The notes beneath the pieces were generated by a model that ran no database searches, was not told the DNA's origin, and saw nothing but the letters and a program-made list of their open reading frames with translations. Shown in pieces: positions 1-11,363 of a stretch of 64,000 nt of DNA (position 1 is its first letter; the number at the start of each line of letters is the position of its first letter). Origin of the DNA: Blastococcus sp. KM273128 (GTDB lineage: Bacteria > Actinomycetota > Actinomycetes > Mycobacteriales > Geodermatophilaceae); contig NZ_SSXA01000025.1 of the NCBI RefSeq assembly GCF_021698975.1, positions 1 through 64,000 of the forward strand, in the 5' to 3' direction. Made by a program: the position numbers and the translations under genes.

Positions 1-474
1 GTCGTGGTCGTGCCCGCCCCGCTGCCCGCCCCGCTGGCCGCCCCCGACCGGCCGCGCCGGTCCGTCGTCGTCGGCCTCCGCGGTGGTTCCGACGCCGACG
101 AGGTGCTCGGCTTCGCCTTCGCCGAGGCGGCTGCGCGCGACACCGACCTCGTGGCGGTGCACGCCTGGCAGGACGTCGTCCTCGAGGCGGCTCCCCGGTC
201 CCCCGGCCGGCTCGCCGACCCGGCGGACGCCGAGCAGCGCGTGCTCACCGAGGCGCTGGCCGGCTGGCGGGCCGAGGAGCCGGACGTGCCGGTGCGCGAG
301 GTCGTCGTCCTGGCCCAGGCGGCGCGCGCGCTGGAGGCCGCCGGCGCGGTCGCCGAGCTCCTCGTCATCGGGCACCGGCGACGGCGCCGGCCGGGAGCCA
401 CCACGCGGGCGGTCCTCCGGCGGGCCACCTGCCCCGTCGCCGTCGTGCCCTCCCGCGACGGGGCCGACCGGTGA
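1..474 (+). CDS. Universal stress protein, C-terminal part (5' truncated by window edge)
   Basis: The reading frame is open from the first base. It begins with a hydrophobic VVVVP strand, which looks like the end of a first Usp domain, and then runs through a complete second Usp domain: SVVVGLRGGSDADE near the start, LLVIGHR as the nucleotide-loop region and CPVAVVPS as the last strand. This suggests a tandem two-domain UspA-type protein of which only the second half is visible. Usp proteins of this kind bind ATP or act in dormancy and hypoxia responses, and in mycobacteria they are typical DevR/DosR regulon members. That fits the DevS/DevR pair 1.5-4 kb downstream. The stop overlaps the next start by four bases (GTGA), so the two genes are probably co-translated. 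Confidence 0.85.
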   Translation, partial: VVVVPAPLPAPLAAPDRPRRSVVVGLRGGSDADEVLGFAFAEAAARDTDLVAVHAWQDVVLEAAPRSPGRLADPADAEQRVLTEALAGWRAEEPDVPVREVVVLAQAARALEAAGAVAELLVIGHRRRRRPGATTRAVLRRATCPVAVVPSRDGADR

Positions 475-998
475 GCGGCGCCCCGCTCCGGGTGCTGGTG
501 ACGGTGGGCAGCCGGCACGGCGCCACCGCGGAAATCGGTGCCGAGATCGCCCGCCGCCTGGCCGGGAACGCGGCCGGCCTGGTCGCCGTCCCGGTGCCGG
601 TGACGCAGCGCCCCGACCCCGCCGCCTTCGACGCGGTGGTCCTGGGCAGCGCCGTGTACGCCGGCCGCTGGCTGGAGGCGGCCCGCGAGTACGCCGCCGC
701 GCACGCGCCGGTGCTGCGCACGAAGGCGGTGTGGCTCTTCTCGAGCGGGCCGATCGGCGAGCCGCCCTTCCCCCCGGATCTCCCGCACGACGTGGACCCG
801 CTGACCGCCCTGACCGGGGCGCGCGGCCACGCGACGTTCCCCGGTCGCCTCGACAAGGCCCACCTCACCCTCGGGGAGCGGGCGATGGTCACCGCCATGC
901 GCGCCCCCCTCGGTGACTTCCGCGACTGGCCGGCCGTCCACGCCTGGGCGGACGGCATCGCCGCCGAGCTGGCGTCCCCCGCCGCGGTGCGGACCTGA
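471..998 (+). CDS. Flavodoxin-domain protein
   Basis: The 175-residue protein starts with the flavodoxin fold pattern LRVLVTVGSRHGATAEIG (FMN phosphate loop). It continues with DAVVLGSAVYAGRW and VWLFSSGPIG, the second and third FMN-contacting segments seen in the flavodoxin_5 / HemG-like group. It is probably a soluble FMN protein for electron transfer or quinone/protoporphyrinogen chemistry; the substrate cannot be read from sequence. The GTG start lies inside the stop of the upstream Usp gene, so translational coupling is likely. Flavodoxin-domain proteins recur beside Usp and DevS genes in Actinobacteria, supporting a role in low-oxygen redox balance, though that is inference. Confidence 0.8.
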   Translation: MSGAPLRVLVTVGSRHGATAEIGAEIARRLAGNAAGLVAVPVPVTQRPDPAAFDAVVLGSAVYAGRWLEAAREYAAAHAPVLRTKAVWLFSSGPIGEPPFPPDLPHDVDPLTALTGARGHATFPGRLDKAHLTLGERAMVTAMRAPLGDFRDWPAVHAWADGIAAELASPAAVRT

Positions 999-1030
999 GG
1001 GCCTCCGGCCGAGGCATCGGAGGTCGGACG

Positions 1031-1471
1031 GTGGGTGAGGTCCAGCTGCCCTCGGGGGCGCTCCTCGACGGGTCCCGGGCGCTCGACGACGCGGAGTGCC
1101 GGTCGCTGCTGGGCACCGTGTCCGTCGGCCGGCTCGGCCTCACGGCGGGCGCCCTGCCCGCCATCGTCCCGGTGCCCTTCGCACTGCACGGAGGTGCGGT
1201 GGTCATCCCCACGCGCACGGGATCGCCCCTGCTCCCTGCGGTGCGCGGTGCGGTCGTCGCCTTCGCCGCGGACTCCTACCGGCCGGGGGACCTCGGCGGC
1301 TGGGCGGTCAACGTGGTCGGCCCGGCACGCCTGGTCGCCGATCCCGCCGAGGCCGACGTGCTGGCGGGTTCCCGCCTGTTCCCGGAGGCGCTCACCACCG
1401 GGTGCTGCTTCCTGAGCGTCCGCATCGGCCTCCTGGCGGGCTGGCGCGTCGGCGGCGACGGGCCGCGGTGA
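1031..1471 (+). CDS. Pyridoxamine 5'-phosphate oxidase family protein
   Basis: The 146-residue protein has the split-barrel signature of the small actinobacterial Pyridox_ox_2 group: LGTVSVGRLGLT, then ALPAIVPVPFAL with a basic patch, and later WAVNVVGPARLV. Members bind FMN, F420 or heme and reduce or sense small molecules. The true cofactor here is unknown. The gene follows the flavodoxin gene by 32 bp on the same strand and precedes the DevS-like kinase, the arrangement often seen for DosR-regulon FMN-binding proteins. A GTG start is used; GGAGG lies just upstream at about 1020. Confidence 0.75.
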   Translation: MGEVQLPSGALLDGSRALDDAECRSLLGTVSVGRLGLTAGALPAIVPVPFALHGGAVVIPTRTGSPLLPAVRGAVVAFAADSYRPGDLGGWAVNVVGPARLVADPAEADVLAGSRLFPEALTTGCCFLSVRIGLLAGWRVGGDGPR

Positions 1472-3292
<1,821 letters not shown>

Positions 3293-3304
3293 GCGCCCTC
3301 GCGG

Positions 3305-3979
3305 TCAGCGCGGGCGGTCGCCCGATCGCGCGCCGCGCAGCTGCGTGGCGAGCACCGCGGCCTGGGTGCGGCGCTCCAGGCCCAGCTTGGCCAGCAGGTG
3401 GGACACGTAGTTCTTCACCGTCTTCTCGGCCAGGAACATCCGCTCCCCGATCTGCCGGTTGGTCATCCCTTCACCGATCAGCTCCAGCACCGTGCGCTCC
3501 TGGTCGCTGAGCCTGGCCAGCGGTCCGGCGGGTTCGGCGGCACGGCGCATCCGCTCGAGCACCGCCGTCGTGGCGGTGGGGTCGAGCAGCGACCCGCCCG
3601 CGGCGACGGTCCGGACGGCGGTGACCAGGTCCTGCCCGAGGATCTGCTTGAGCAGGTAGCCCGAGGCACCGGCCATGATCGCGTCGAAGAGCGCCTCGTC
3701 GTCGCTGTAGCTGGTCAGCATGACGACCTTGAGGTCGGGCATCCGGGAGCGCAGCTCGCGGCAGACCGTCACGCCGTCGCCGTCGGGCAACCGCACATCC
3801 AGGACGGCGACGTCGGGCCGGAGCGCCGGGACGCGGGCGAGCGCCTCCGAGGCGTTCTTCGCCTCGCCGACCACGGTGATCTCGCCGGAGCTCTCCAGGA
3901 CGTCGGCGACGCCCCGGCGGACGATCTCGTGGTCGTCCACCAGGAAGACCCTGACCGGGTTGGGCTGCTCGGTGCTCAC
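3305..3979 (-). CDS. devR: DevR/NarL-family response regulator
   Basis: This is a 224-residue LuxR/NarL-type regulator: receiver domain at 10-125 with the acidic pair in LVDDHE, phospho-acceptor Asp61 in [13 protein letters not shown] and the conserved Lys in GYLLKQ. The C-terminal HTH has [15 protein letters not shown] and [19 protein letters not shown], matching DevR/DosR. The GTG at 3979 is preferred because it gives the normal family length and has AGGA about 7 bases upstream. The open frame extends to 4057, but that part is Arg/Ala-rich and unlike a receiver N-terminus. It probably controls the neighbouring Usp, flavodoxin and perhaps xfp-ackA genes; no convincing DevR palindrome was found. 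Confidence 0.85.
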   Translation of the reverse strand: MSTEQPNPVRVFLVDDHEIVRRGVADVLESSGEITVVGEAKNASEALARVPALRPDVAVLDVRLPDGDGVTVCRELRSRMPDLKVVMLTSYSDDEALFDAIMAGASGYLLKQILGQDLVTAVRTVAAGGSLLDPTATTAVLERMRRAAEPAGPLARLSDQERTVLELIGEGMTNRQIGERMFLAEKTVKNYVSHLLAKLGLERRTQAAVLATQLRGARSGDRPR

Positions 3980-4132
3980 GCGACCATCCTGCGGGGTGTC
4001 CGCCCGTCCCCGGGCACGGCGGCGGGCGGCACCGGCCGATGCCCCCGTCCCGGCCACGCTAGGGACCGGCCGGCCCGGCGGCGCAGGGCCGAAGGTCCCG
4101 ACCCGGGGCTACCGCGACGGGATCCGGACGGG

Positions 4133-5362
4133 TCAGGTCCCGCCCGGCAAGGCGCCGAGCACCCACTGGTCCAGCGCCGCATCGTCCGCCTCGCTGAGTT
4201 CGAGACCGGCCTGGTCGCACAGGTTGCGCAGGTTCTTCCGCCACGCCTCGGCCAGCTCCCAGGGCCCCAGAGTGCCGTTCCGGAGCTCGATCCCCCCGTA
4301 CACGAGCCCCTGGATCACGAAGTTGACCGCGCGCCGACTCACCGGTTCACCCGTCGCAGTGGCCCGTTCCCGCACCTCCAAGCCGAGCCGGTTGAGCGGC
4401 AGCCCGTCTCGGGACGCTGCAGCGAGGTGCTCGAAGAGAGCCGCGTACTGCTCGGCCGTGAGCTGTGGCGCGTGGGTGACCCGGCACACGCGCGCCACGA
4501 CGTCGTCGGAGTCGGCGTCGTCGCCCGGGACCTCGTCGTGACGGGCCGGGTCGAGCAGCCACCCGCCCGAGCTGTTGCGACGGAATTCCAGCTCCCCGAG
4601 GTGGTCCCGGATGAATCCGCCGAAGCCGTCTCTCGCCTGGCCCCAACCCGCGGCGGCGATCTGCGGAACGGCGCGCATGCCGGCGGAGGCCGCGGTCGCT
4701 CCCGCGACCGGCCCCGGCGAGGCCTCCACGAGCGCGCGGATCGCCGATGCCGCCCCGGCCAGCTGGTCGTCGGTCAGCGCGTCGGGAGCGGGGGCGGTCC
4801 GCTCGGGAACGGCGACCTTCGGCACCGGGGCCTGGAACGCCTCCAGCAGCTGCATCGGGCCCACCGTGGAGTCGCACACGGCCTCGTAGGCGGCGGCGTA
4901 CGGGCCGGCTGCCACCATCAGCGTCCGCCGGTCGTGTCGGCGCAACTTGGTCATGAGCGGGCTGAAGTCCGCGTCCGCGGAGCAGATGACGAACTCGTCA
5001 TACCGGGTTGCGTGGTTGAGCGCGTCCACGACGTCGAGGACGATGTGGGTGTCCGCGCTGCTCTTGCCCCGCTGCGTGAGGGACGGGCAGTCGATGACGC
5101 GGAAACCCGCCGCCACGAACTGCGCCCGGAAGCCGGCGTAGACCTGTGGGTTGAGGTAGCAGTCGCGAACGAGGAAGCGGCGCCGGAAGTCGCCTTCCTC
5201 GTCGGTGCCCTCGGCGAGCCAGCTCACCAGCCGACCGGGATCGTTGGCGAAGACCGTGGCAGCATCGGGGTCCACCTGCCGCAGACCGGAGAAGAGATTG
5301 TCGAAGTCGAGGTACAGGGCGCTGCGGTAGATCCGCTGCCTGCCGTCCCCGAGCTCGAGCAT
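4133..5362 (-). CDS. NYN-domain (PIN-like) RNase-family protein with LOTUS/OST-HTH-like C-terminal module
   Basis: The 409-residue protein starts with an NYN/LabA-type PIN fold. Acidic residues expected at the metal site are in LYLDFDNLF (near 17-25), KSSADTHIVLDVVDAL (near 101-116) and FVICSADADFSPLM (near 128-141). A middle linker leads to AGWGQARDGFGGFIRDHLG with EFRRNSSGGWLL around 250-290, which resembles an OST-HTH/LOTUS RNA-binding module. A further helical segment fills the C-terminus. NYN proteins are predicted metal-dependent ribonucleases, so RNA processing or decay is the likely role. It stands alone between devR and ackA, with a GGGGGGA ribosome-binding stretch before the ATG. 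Confidence 0.75.
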   Translation of the reverse strand: MLELGDGRQRIYRSALYLDFDNLFSGLRQVDPDAATVFANDPGRLVSWLAEGTDEEGDFRRRFLVRDCYLNPQVYAGFRAQFVAAGFRVIDCPSLTQRGKSSADTHIVLDVVDALNHATRYDEFVICSADADFSPLMTKLRRHDRRTLMVAAGPYAAAYEAVCDSTVGPMQLLEAFQAPVPKVAVPERTAPAPDALTDDQLAGAASAIRALVEASPGPVAGATAASAGMRAVPQIAAAGWGQARDGFGGFIRDHLGELEFRRNSSGGWLLDPARHDEVPGDDADSDDVVARVCRVTHAPQLTAEQYAALFEHLAAASRDGLPLNRLGLEVRERATATGEPVSRRAVNFVIQGLVYGGIELRNGTLGPWELAEAWRKNLRNLCDQAGLELSEADDAALDQWVLGALPGGT

Positions 5363-5594
5363 CCGTCCCCCCGTCGTCGGTGTCGCCCCGCGCCGCGGAC
5401 CGCGTCACCGGACGACATGGTGCCGCCGGGCGGAGCCGGGGGCAAGGCGGCTCCGTGCCGCGGTCCCGCCATGGCGCCCACCGCCCGCGCATCCGCGGAG
5501 GCGCAGACCGAGCGGACGGAGAGAAGCCTCGCTTCCTGCCGACGTGATCGCCAGGATGCCGTGCGAGTCCCGACTTCCCGCCCGGCGGGTGAGG

Positions 5595-6692
5595 TCAGCC
5601 GCCGAGCACCTCGCGCACCTGCCGGTGGATCTCCAGGTCCTCCCGGGCGGTGACCACGACCGTCCGCGCCGCCGCCCCGTCGGCGCTGACGTCGGCGTCG
5701 GCGGTGGCGGCCTCGTTGCGGCCGGGATCCACTGCCAGCCCCAGGAACGGCAGGGCCCCGGCGACGGCGGCCCGCACCCGGGGTGCGTGCTCCCCCACCC
5801 CGCCGGTCATCACCAGCAGGTCCAGCCCGCCCGCGGCCGCCGTCATCGCCGCGACCTCGCGCACCAGCCGGTGCAGGTAGACGTCCAGGGCGAGTGCGCA
5901 GGCGGCGTCGCCGGCGGCCACCCCGTCCAGCACCGCGCGCAGGTCGCCGGAGGTGCCGGACAGCCCCCGGAGGCCCGCGTGGTGCTCCAGCACGTCCGAG
6001 AGCTCGGTCACCGGGACGCCGCCGTGCTCCAGCAGCCACAGCAGCAGGCCGGGATCCAGCGTGCCGGGGCGGGTGTTCATGACCAGCCCCGCCAGCGGGG
6101 TGAAGCCCATCGTCGTGTCGACCGAGACCCCGCCCCGGACGGCGGCCAGCGAGGCGCCCGCGCCCAGGTGGCAGGAGACGATCCGCAGCTCCCCGGCCGG
6201 TCGCCCGACCAGCTCCGCACCGCGCCGCACGGCCCAGGCGTGGGAGAGCCCGTGGAAGCCGTACCGGCGCAGGTGCCAGCGTTCGTTCCACTCCCGGGGC
6301 ACCGCGTACGTCGCCGCGGCCGGCGGCAGGGTGGCGTGGAACGTCGTGTCGAAGCAGGCCACCGCCGGGACGCCGGGGAGCAGCTCGCCGGTGGCCCGCA
6401 CACCGGCCAGTGCCCGCGGGTTGTGCAGCGGCGCGAGGTGGCTGATCGACCAGAGGTAGGGCACCAGCACGTCGTCCACCACGGCCGGGCCGGTGTGCCG
6501 CGGGCCGCCGTGGACCACGCGGTGCCCGACGGCGTCCACCGGGCCGCACCCCTCGAGGAACCCGGTCAGCGGGAACAGGTCGCCCTCGCCCCGCCAGCCC
6601 TCCACCGTCGTCGCCGCGGGCACCGTGCCGTCGTCGTCGACGACGGCGAGCTTCAGGCTGCTGGAGCCGGCGTTGACGACGAGGACCCTCAC
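5595..6692 (-). CDS. ackA: Acetate kinase
   Basis: The 365-residue enzyme converts acetyl phosphate and ADP to acetate and ATP. Recognisable motifs are NAGSSSLK at the N-terminus, [22 protein letters not shown] and HLGAGASL, followed by the ASKHA C-terminal lobe ([10 protein letters not shown]). It is somewhat shorter than the roughly 400-residue enzymes because the middle is compact. The GTG start overlaps the stop of the phosphoketolase gene by four bases (GTGA), so the two are translationally coupled. The pair forms a phosphoketolase-acetate route that yields ATP without the lower part of glycolysis. A following pta gene is not needed because phosphoketolase makes acetyl phosphate directly. 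Confidence 0.95.
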   Translation of the reverse strand: MRVLVVNAGSSSLKLAVVDDDGTVPAATTVEGWRGEGDLFPLTGFLEGCGPVDAVGHRVVHGGPRHTGPAVVDDVLVPYLWSISHLAPLHNPRALAGVRATGELLPGVPAVACFDTTFHATLPPAAATYAVPREWNERWHLRRYGFHGLSHAWAVRRGAELVGRPAGELRIVSCHLGAGASLAAVRGGVSVDTTMGFTPLAGLVMNTRPGTLDPGLLLWLLEHGGVPVTELSDVLEHHAGLRGLSGTSGDLRAVLDGVAAGDAACALALDVYLHRLVREVAAMTAAAGGLDLLVMTGGVGEHAPRVRAAVAGALPFLGLAVDPGRNEAATADADVSADGAAARTVVVTAREDLEIHRQVREVLGG

Positions 6693-9139
6693 GCCTCCGG
6701 CTCTCGGAGGGGCGAGGCGCCGCCGGTGACGGGGCCGGCCCCGGCGCCCCACTGCCAGTGACGCACCTCCGGCAGGTCCTCGCCGTGGGTGCGCACGTAC
6801 CGGCGGTGCTCGATCAGCGTGTTCCGCAGCCGGTCGCGGGCGTGGGCGCCCACGTCGCGCAGCCGGGGCACCCGGTCGATGACGTCGATGGCCAGGTCGA
6901 AGCGGTCGATCCGGTTCATCACGCACATGTCGAACGGGGTGGTCGTCGTCCCCTCCTCCACGTAGCCGCGCACGTGCAGGTTCTCGTGGTTGGTCCGCCG
7001 ATAGGTGAGCCGGTGGATCAGCCAGGGGTAGCCGTGGTAGGCGAAGATCACCGGCTTGTCCGCCGTGAAGTAGGAGTCGAACTCGGCGTCGGACAGCCCG
7101 TGCGGGTGCTCCCGGTCGTCCTGCAGCCGCATGAGGTCGACGACGTTGACCACCCGCACCCGCAGGTCGGGGAAGAGGCCGCGGAGGATCTCCGCCGCGG
7201 CGAGCGTCTCCATGGTCGGCACGTCCCCGGCGCAGGAGAGGACGACGTCGGGCTCGGCGCCGGCGTCGGTGCTCGCCCACTGCCAGATGCCGATGCCCTT
7301 GGTGCAGTGCTCGACGGCGGCGTCCATGTCCAGGTACTGCAGCGCCGGCTGCTTGCCGGCGACCACCACGTTGACGTACTGCCGGCTGCGCAGGCAGTGG
7401 TCGGCGACCGAGAGCAGGGTGTTGGCGTCCGGCGGCAGGTACACCCGCACGACCTCGGCCTTCTTGTTCACCACGTGGTCGATGAAGCCCGGGTCCTGGT
7501 GGGAGAACCCGTTGTGGTCCTGCCGCCACACGTGCGAGGTGAGCAGGTAGTTCAGCGAGGCGATCGGCCGCCGCCACGGGATGCCGTTGGTCGTCTTCAG
7601 CCACTTGGCGTGCTGGTTGACCATCGAGTCGACGATGTGGACGAACGCCTCGTAGCAGGAGAAAAACCCGTGCCGGCCGGTGAGCAGGTACCCCTCCAGC
7701 CACCCCTGGCAGGTGTGCTCGGAGAGGATCTCCATGACCCGGCCGTCGGGCGCGAGGTGGTCGTCGTCGGGGTGGCGCTCCGCCACCCACGTGCGGTCGG
7801 TCGCCTCCAGCACCGCGCCCAGCCGGTTCGAGTTGTTCTCGTCCGGCGAGAAGACGCGGAAGGTGGACCCGTTCCGCCGCATCACATCGCGCAGGAACGT
7901 GCCGAGCACCCGGGTGGCCTCCACCGCCCCGGTCCCGGGCTCGGGGACGTCGACGGCGTAGTCGCGGAAGTCGGGCAGCCGCAGCGGCTGCAGCAGCAGC
8001 CCGCCGTTCGCGTGCGGGGTCGCGCTCATCCGCCGCTCCCCCGACGGGTGCAGGTCCCGGACGGCGGGCACCGGGGCGCCGTCGGCGTCGAACAGCTCCT
8101 CGGGGCGGTAGCTGCGCAGCCACTCCTCCAGCACCCGGCGGTGCCCGTCGTCGCCCCGTGCGTCGGCGAAGGGCACCTGGTGCGACCGCCAGGACCCCTC
8201 GACGCGGACGCCGTCGACCTCGGCCGGGCCGGTCCAGCCCTTCGGCGAGCGCAGCACGATCACCGGCCAGCGCGGGCGCTCGACGACGCCGTCCTCGCGG
8301 GCCCGCCGCCGGATCGCGGCGATCTCGTCGAGGCACCCGTCCAGCGCCGCGGCGAACTGCTGGTGCATCACCGCGGGGTCGTCGCCGGCCACCAGCCGCG
8401 GGGCGTGGCCGTAGCCGCGCAGCAGCTCCAGCAGCTCCTCGTCGCCGATGCGCGCCAGCACCGTCGGGTTGGCGATCTTGTAGCCGTTGAGGTGCAGGAT
8501 CGGCAGCACCGCGCCGTCGCGGGCGGGGTCGAGGAACTTGTTGGAGTGCCAGCTGGTGGCCAGCGGGCCGGTCTCGGCCTCGCCGTCGCCGACGACCGCC
8601 GCCACGACGAGGTCGGGGTTGTCGAACGCCGCCCCGTAGGCGTGGGAGAGCACGTACCCGAGCTCCCCGCCCTCGTGGATCGAGCCCGGCGTCTCCGGCG
8701 CCACGTGGCTGGGGATGCCGCCCGGGAAGGAGAACTGGGTGAACAGCCGGCGCAGGCCCGCCTCGTCCTGCGAGACGTCCGGGTAGACCTCGCTGTAGGT
8801 GCCCTCGAGCCACGCCGCCGCGACCGGGCCGGGGCCGCCGTGACCCGGCCCCATCAGGTACATCATCGAGAGGTCGCGCGCCCGGATCGCCCGGTTGAGG
8901 TGGGCGTACACGAAGTTCAGGCCCGGGGTGGTGCCCCAGTGGCCGAGCAGCCGCGGCTTGACGTGCTCCGGGCGCAGCGGCTCGCGCAGCAGTGGGTTGC
9001 CCATCAGGTAGATCTGGCCCACGGAGAGGTAGTTGGCCGCCCGCCACCAGGCGTCCAGGGCGTGCAGTTCGTCGTCGGTCAGGGGTCCTGTCCGGCCCGC
9101 ACCGGGCCGCTCGTCCACCGAGATCGCCACCCGTCGCAC
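6689..9139 (-). CDS. xfp: Xylulose-5-phosphate/fructose-6-phosphate phosphoketolase
   Basis: The 816-residue thiamine-diphosphate enzyme cleaves xylulose 5-phosphate (and often fructose 6-phosphate) with phosphate to give acetyl phosphate plus an aldose phosphate. Family hallmarks are [31 protein letters not shown], the diphosphate-binding GDGEAETG with the following SWHSNKF, and the C-terminal region around [13 protein letters not shown]. Length is typical. A GTG start at 9139 is taken; an in-frame GTG at 9130 is equally possible. It is the first gene of a two-gene operon with ackA. Position beside the DevR/DevS block suggests use under oxygen limitation, which is inference. Confidence 0.95.
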   Translation of the reverse strand: MRRVAISVDERPGAGRTGPLTDDELHALDAWWRAANYLSVGQIYLMGNPLLREPLRPEHVKPRLLGHWGTTPGLNFVYAHLNRAIRARDLSMMYLMGPGHGGPGPVAAAWLEGTYSEVYPDVSQDEAGLRRLFTQFSFPGGIPSHVAPETPGSIHEGGELGYVLSHAYGAAFDNPDLVVAAVVGDGEAETGPLATSWHSNKFLDPARDGAVLPILHLNGYKIANPTVLARIGDEELLELLRGYGHAPRLVAGDDPAVMHQQFAAALDGCLDEIAAIRRRAREDGVVERPRWPVIVLRSPKGWTGPAEVDGVRVEGSWRSHQVPFADARGDDGHRRVLEEWLRSYRPEELFDADGAPVPAVRDLHPSGERRMSATPHANGGLLLQPLRLPDFRDYAVDVPEPGTGAVEATRVLGTFLRDVMRRNGSTFRVFSPDENNSNRLGAVLEATDRTWVAERHPDDDHLAPDGRVMEILSEHTCQGWLEGYLLTGRHGFFSCYEAFVHIVDSMVNQHAKWLKTTNGIPWRRPIASLNYLLTSHVWRQDHNGFSHQDPGFIDHVVNKKAEVVRVYLPPDANTLLSVADHCLRSRQYVNVVVAGKQPALQYLDMDAAVEHCTKGIGIWQWASTDAGAEPDVVLSCAGDVPTMETLAAAEILRGLFPDLRVRVVNVVDLMRLQDDREHPHGLSDAEFDSYFTADKPVIFAYHGYPWLIHRLTYRRTNHENLHVRGYVEEGTTTTPFDMCVMNRIDRFDLAIDVIDRVPRLRDVGAHARDRLRNTLIEHRRYVRTHGEDLPEVRHWQWGAGAGPVTGGASPLREPEA

Positions 9140-9254
9140 GCTAACGGCCCGGCGGGGCCGGGGCGAGGGCCCGGCGGCTCCCGGCCCGGTCGGGGATCAT
9201 CGGACCTCCCGGCAGGTCACCCGGCCGCCGGCCCCGAGCAGATCGCGAGCCAGC

Positions 9255-10544
9255 ATGCCCGAGACGTCGACCGCCGCCCCCGCCGAGCCGGGGACCAACT
9301 GGGCGGGCAACGTCGCCTACCGGGCCGCGCGGCTGCACCGCCCGGCCGGCCTCGCCGAGCTCCAGGCGGTCGTGGCCGGCCGCGAGCGGGTCAAGGCCCT
9401 GGGCTCCCGGCACTGCTTCAACGACATCGCCGACACCCCGGCCGACCTGGTGTCCCTCGACCGGCTGCCCGGCGAGGTCGAGCTCGAGCCCGACCCCGAC
9501 GGCCTCGGTGGCACCGCCTGGGTCCCCGGCGGGGCCCGCTACAGCGAGGTGGTCCCCCGGCTGGCCGCGCGCGGCTCCGCCCTGCACAACCTCGCCTCAC
9601 TGCCGCACATCACCGTCGCGGGCGCCACGGCCACCGGCACCCACGGCTCGGGCAACCGGAACGGCTCGCTCAGCACCGCCGTCGTCGGCCTGGAGCTGGT
9701 CCGCTCCGACGGGGAGCTGGTGCGGCTGTCCCCCGCGGACCCCGGCTTCGCCGGCGCCGTCGTCCACCTCGGCGCGCTCGGCGTCGTCACCCGGGTCGCC
9801 CTGCGGTACCAGCCGGCCTTCCAGGTGCGCACCGACGTCTTCGTCGGCCTCACCTGGGAGCGGCTGTTCGCCGACCTCGACGCCGTCGCCGACGCCGCCT
9901 ACAGCGTCAGCGTGTTCACCGACTGGCGCGAGGTGACGCAGGTGTGGGTCAAGGCCCGCACGGACGAGCACGACGTCGTGCCGGAGGAGTTCTTCGGGGC
10001 CCGCGCCGCGACCGAGCCGACCCACATGCTGCCGGGCACCCCTGTCGAGAACCTCACCGACCAGCTGGGGCTGCCCGGCGAGTGGCACGAGCGGCTGCCG
10101 CACTTCCGCGCCGAGTTCACCCCGAGCAGCGGCGAGGAGCTGCAGACCGAGTACTTCGTCCCGCGGCGGCACGGGCGGGCAGCGTGCGAGGCGCTGCGCG
10201 CGCTGGCGCACCGGATCACCCCGCTGCTGCAGGTGAGCGAGCTGCGCACCGTGGCGGCCGACGACCTGTGGCTGAGCCCCGCGTACGGCGACGACGTGCT
10301 GGCGCTGCACTTCACCTGGCGCCCCGAGGAGGAGCGGGTGCGCGCGCTGCTGCCCGCGATCGAGGCCGCGCTGCGCCCGTACGGCGCCCGCCCCCACTGG
10401 GGCAAGCTCTTCACGACCGGCGCCGACGAGCTCGCCGCCCTCTACCCGCGGATGGCGGAGTTCCGCGAGCTCGTCCGCCGCTTCGACCCCCGGGGGGCCT
10501 TCCGCAACGACTACCTGGACCGGACCGTGGCCGCGTTCGACTGA
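9255..10544 (+). CDS. FAD-dependent alditol (xylitol) oxidase
   Basis: The 429-residue VAO-family flavoprotein closely follows Streptomyces alditol oxidase (AldO). It has NWAGNVAY near the start, the covalent-FAD segment LGSRHCFND with His53 as the probable linkage residue, ASLPHITVAGATATGTHGSG as the FAD-binding core, and HFRAEFTPSSGEELQ and RPHWGKLF in the substrate domain. AldO-type enzymes oxidise sugar alcohols to aldoses and release H2O2. The ATG at 9255 is chosen because it aligns with the family N-terminus; the frame is open further upstream, but only with low-complexity Arg/Pro sequence lying antisense to xfp. It is divergent from xfp and convergent with the aldolase gene 10 bp away. 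Confidence 0.88.
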   Translation: MPETSTAAPAEPGTNWAGNVAYRAARLHRPAGLAELQAVVAGRERVKALGSRHCFNDIADTPADLVSLDRLPGEVELEPDPDGLGGTAWVPGGARYSEVVPRLAARGSALHNLASLPHITVAGATATGTHGSGNRNGSLSTAVVGLELVRSDGELVRLSPADPGFAGAVVHLGALGVVTRVALRYQPAFQVRTDVFVGLTWERLFADLDAVADAAYSVSVFTDWREVTQVWVKARTDEHDVVPEEFFGARAATEPTHMLPGTPVENLTDQLGLPGEWHERLPHFRAEFTPSSGEELQTEYFVPRRHGRAACEALRALAHRITPLLQVSELRTVAADDLWLSPAYGDDVLALHFTWRPEEERVRALLPAIEAALRPYGARPHWGKLFTTGADELAALYPRMAEFRELVRRFDPRGAFRNDYLDRTVAAFD

Positions 10545-10554
10545 ACCGGCCGCG

Positions 10555-11283
10555 TCAGCCGGCGGCCCGCGCGACTCCGAGGTGGTGGGTGGCCGCCTCG
10601 GCGAGGGAGCCGGCGTCGACGGCCACCGTCAGCACGGTGGCGCCCTCCGCGGCGAAGCCGGCCGCCTCCTCCCCGCTGCGCGCGTGCACCCCGACCGGCA
10701 CCCCGGCCGCCCGCGCCCGGGCGATGATCGAGGAGAGCACCCCGCGGAGCTCCTCCCGCTGCCCCGCGCCGGTCAGCTCGAGCGAGAGCGCGAGGTCGGC
10801 CGGGCCGACGTAGATCCCGTCCAGCCCCGGCACCTCGAGGACGGCGTCGAGGTCGGCGAGCATCGACGCCGCCTCCACCATCACCAGCACCAGCGGCTCG
10901 TCGGCCCCGCCGGAGAGCCGGCCGATCGACCGCCCACCGGCGGGGGCGTACCGGCAGGCGGCGACGATCTCGCGGGCGTGCCCGGCGTCGCGGACGTTGG
11001 GCACGATCACGCCCCGGGCGCCGAGGTCGAGCGGCCGCCCGAGGTCGGGGAACAGCGAGCTGCGGGTGCGCACCAGCGGCACGGAACCCGCCGCCGTGAT
11101 CGCCGCGCAGGTGCCCGGGAGGTCGGCCTCGGCGGTGGCACCGTGCTGCAGGTCGACGACGACGTAGTCGGCGCCGGTCCGGGCGAGCACCTCAGCGGTC
11201 ACCGCCCCGGGCAGCAGGCTCCACAGCCCGTGGCAGGGCCGGCCCGCCGACCACCGCTGCCGCAGCTCCGCCTCGTCGGCCAT
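10555..11283 (-). CDS. HpcH/HpaI-family aldolase (2-keto-3-deoxy sugar acid type)
   Basis: The 242-residue class II aldolase has a TIM-barrel core. The pattern YVVVDLQHGATAEAD carries the catalytic/metal His-Asp region, GARGVIVPNVRDA follows, and the phosphate/substrate loop is VMVEAAS...LDGIYVGPADLALSL. Such enzymes cleave 4-hydroxy-2-oxo acids to pyruvate plus an aldehyde. It is the last member of a minus-strand run that also holds an SMP-30 lactonase 80 bp upstream; together they could act on an aldonate-type intermediate. Exact substrate unknown. Confidence 0.82.
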   Translation of the reverse strand: MADEAELRQRWSAGRPCHGLWSLLPGAVTAEVLARTGADYVVVDLQHGATAEADLPGTCAAITAAGSVPLVRTRSSLFPDLGRPLDLGARGVIVPNVRDAGHAREIVAACRYAPAGGRSIGRLSGGADEPLVLVMVEAASMLADLDAVLEVPGLDGIYVGPADLALSLELTGAGQREELRGVLSSIIARARAAGVPVGVHARSGEEAAGFAAEGATVLTVAVDAGSLAEAATHHLGVARAAG

Positions 11284-11363
11284 CCGGTGCCTCCTCCGTC
11301 GTCGTCCCTGGACCGGTCCGATCCTGCGCGAGCGGCCTCCCGCGCGCGACCGACGGCCCGGGT

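Noticed and set aside
4062-4099. GGGACC (4062-4067) and GGTCCC (4094-4099) as a DevR box upstream of devR
   Set aside because: The half-sites are 26 bp apart rather than within a 20-bp palindrome, and such 6-mers are common in this GC content.
9190-9212. GGGGATCATCGGACCTCCC upstream of xfp as a DevR box
   Set aside because: Arms match only four bases and the centre differs from the consensus.
6758-10813. Very long open frame on the plus strand antisense to ackA and xfp
   Set aside because: It is a GC-content shadow: Arg/Pro/Gly-rich translation, no domain, and fully antisense to well-supported genes. The same applies to other long frames, for example 365-3097 minus and 59498-62512 minus.
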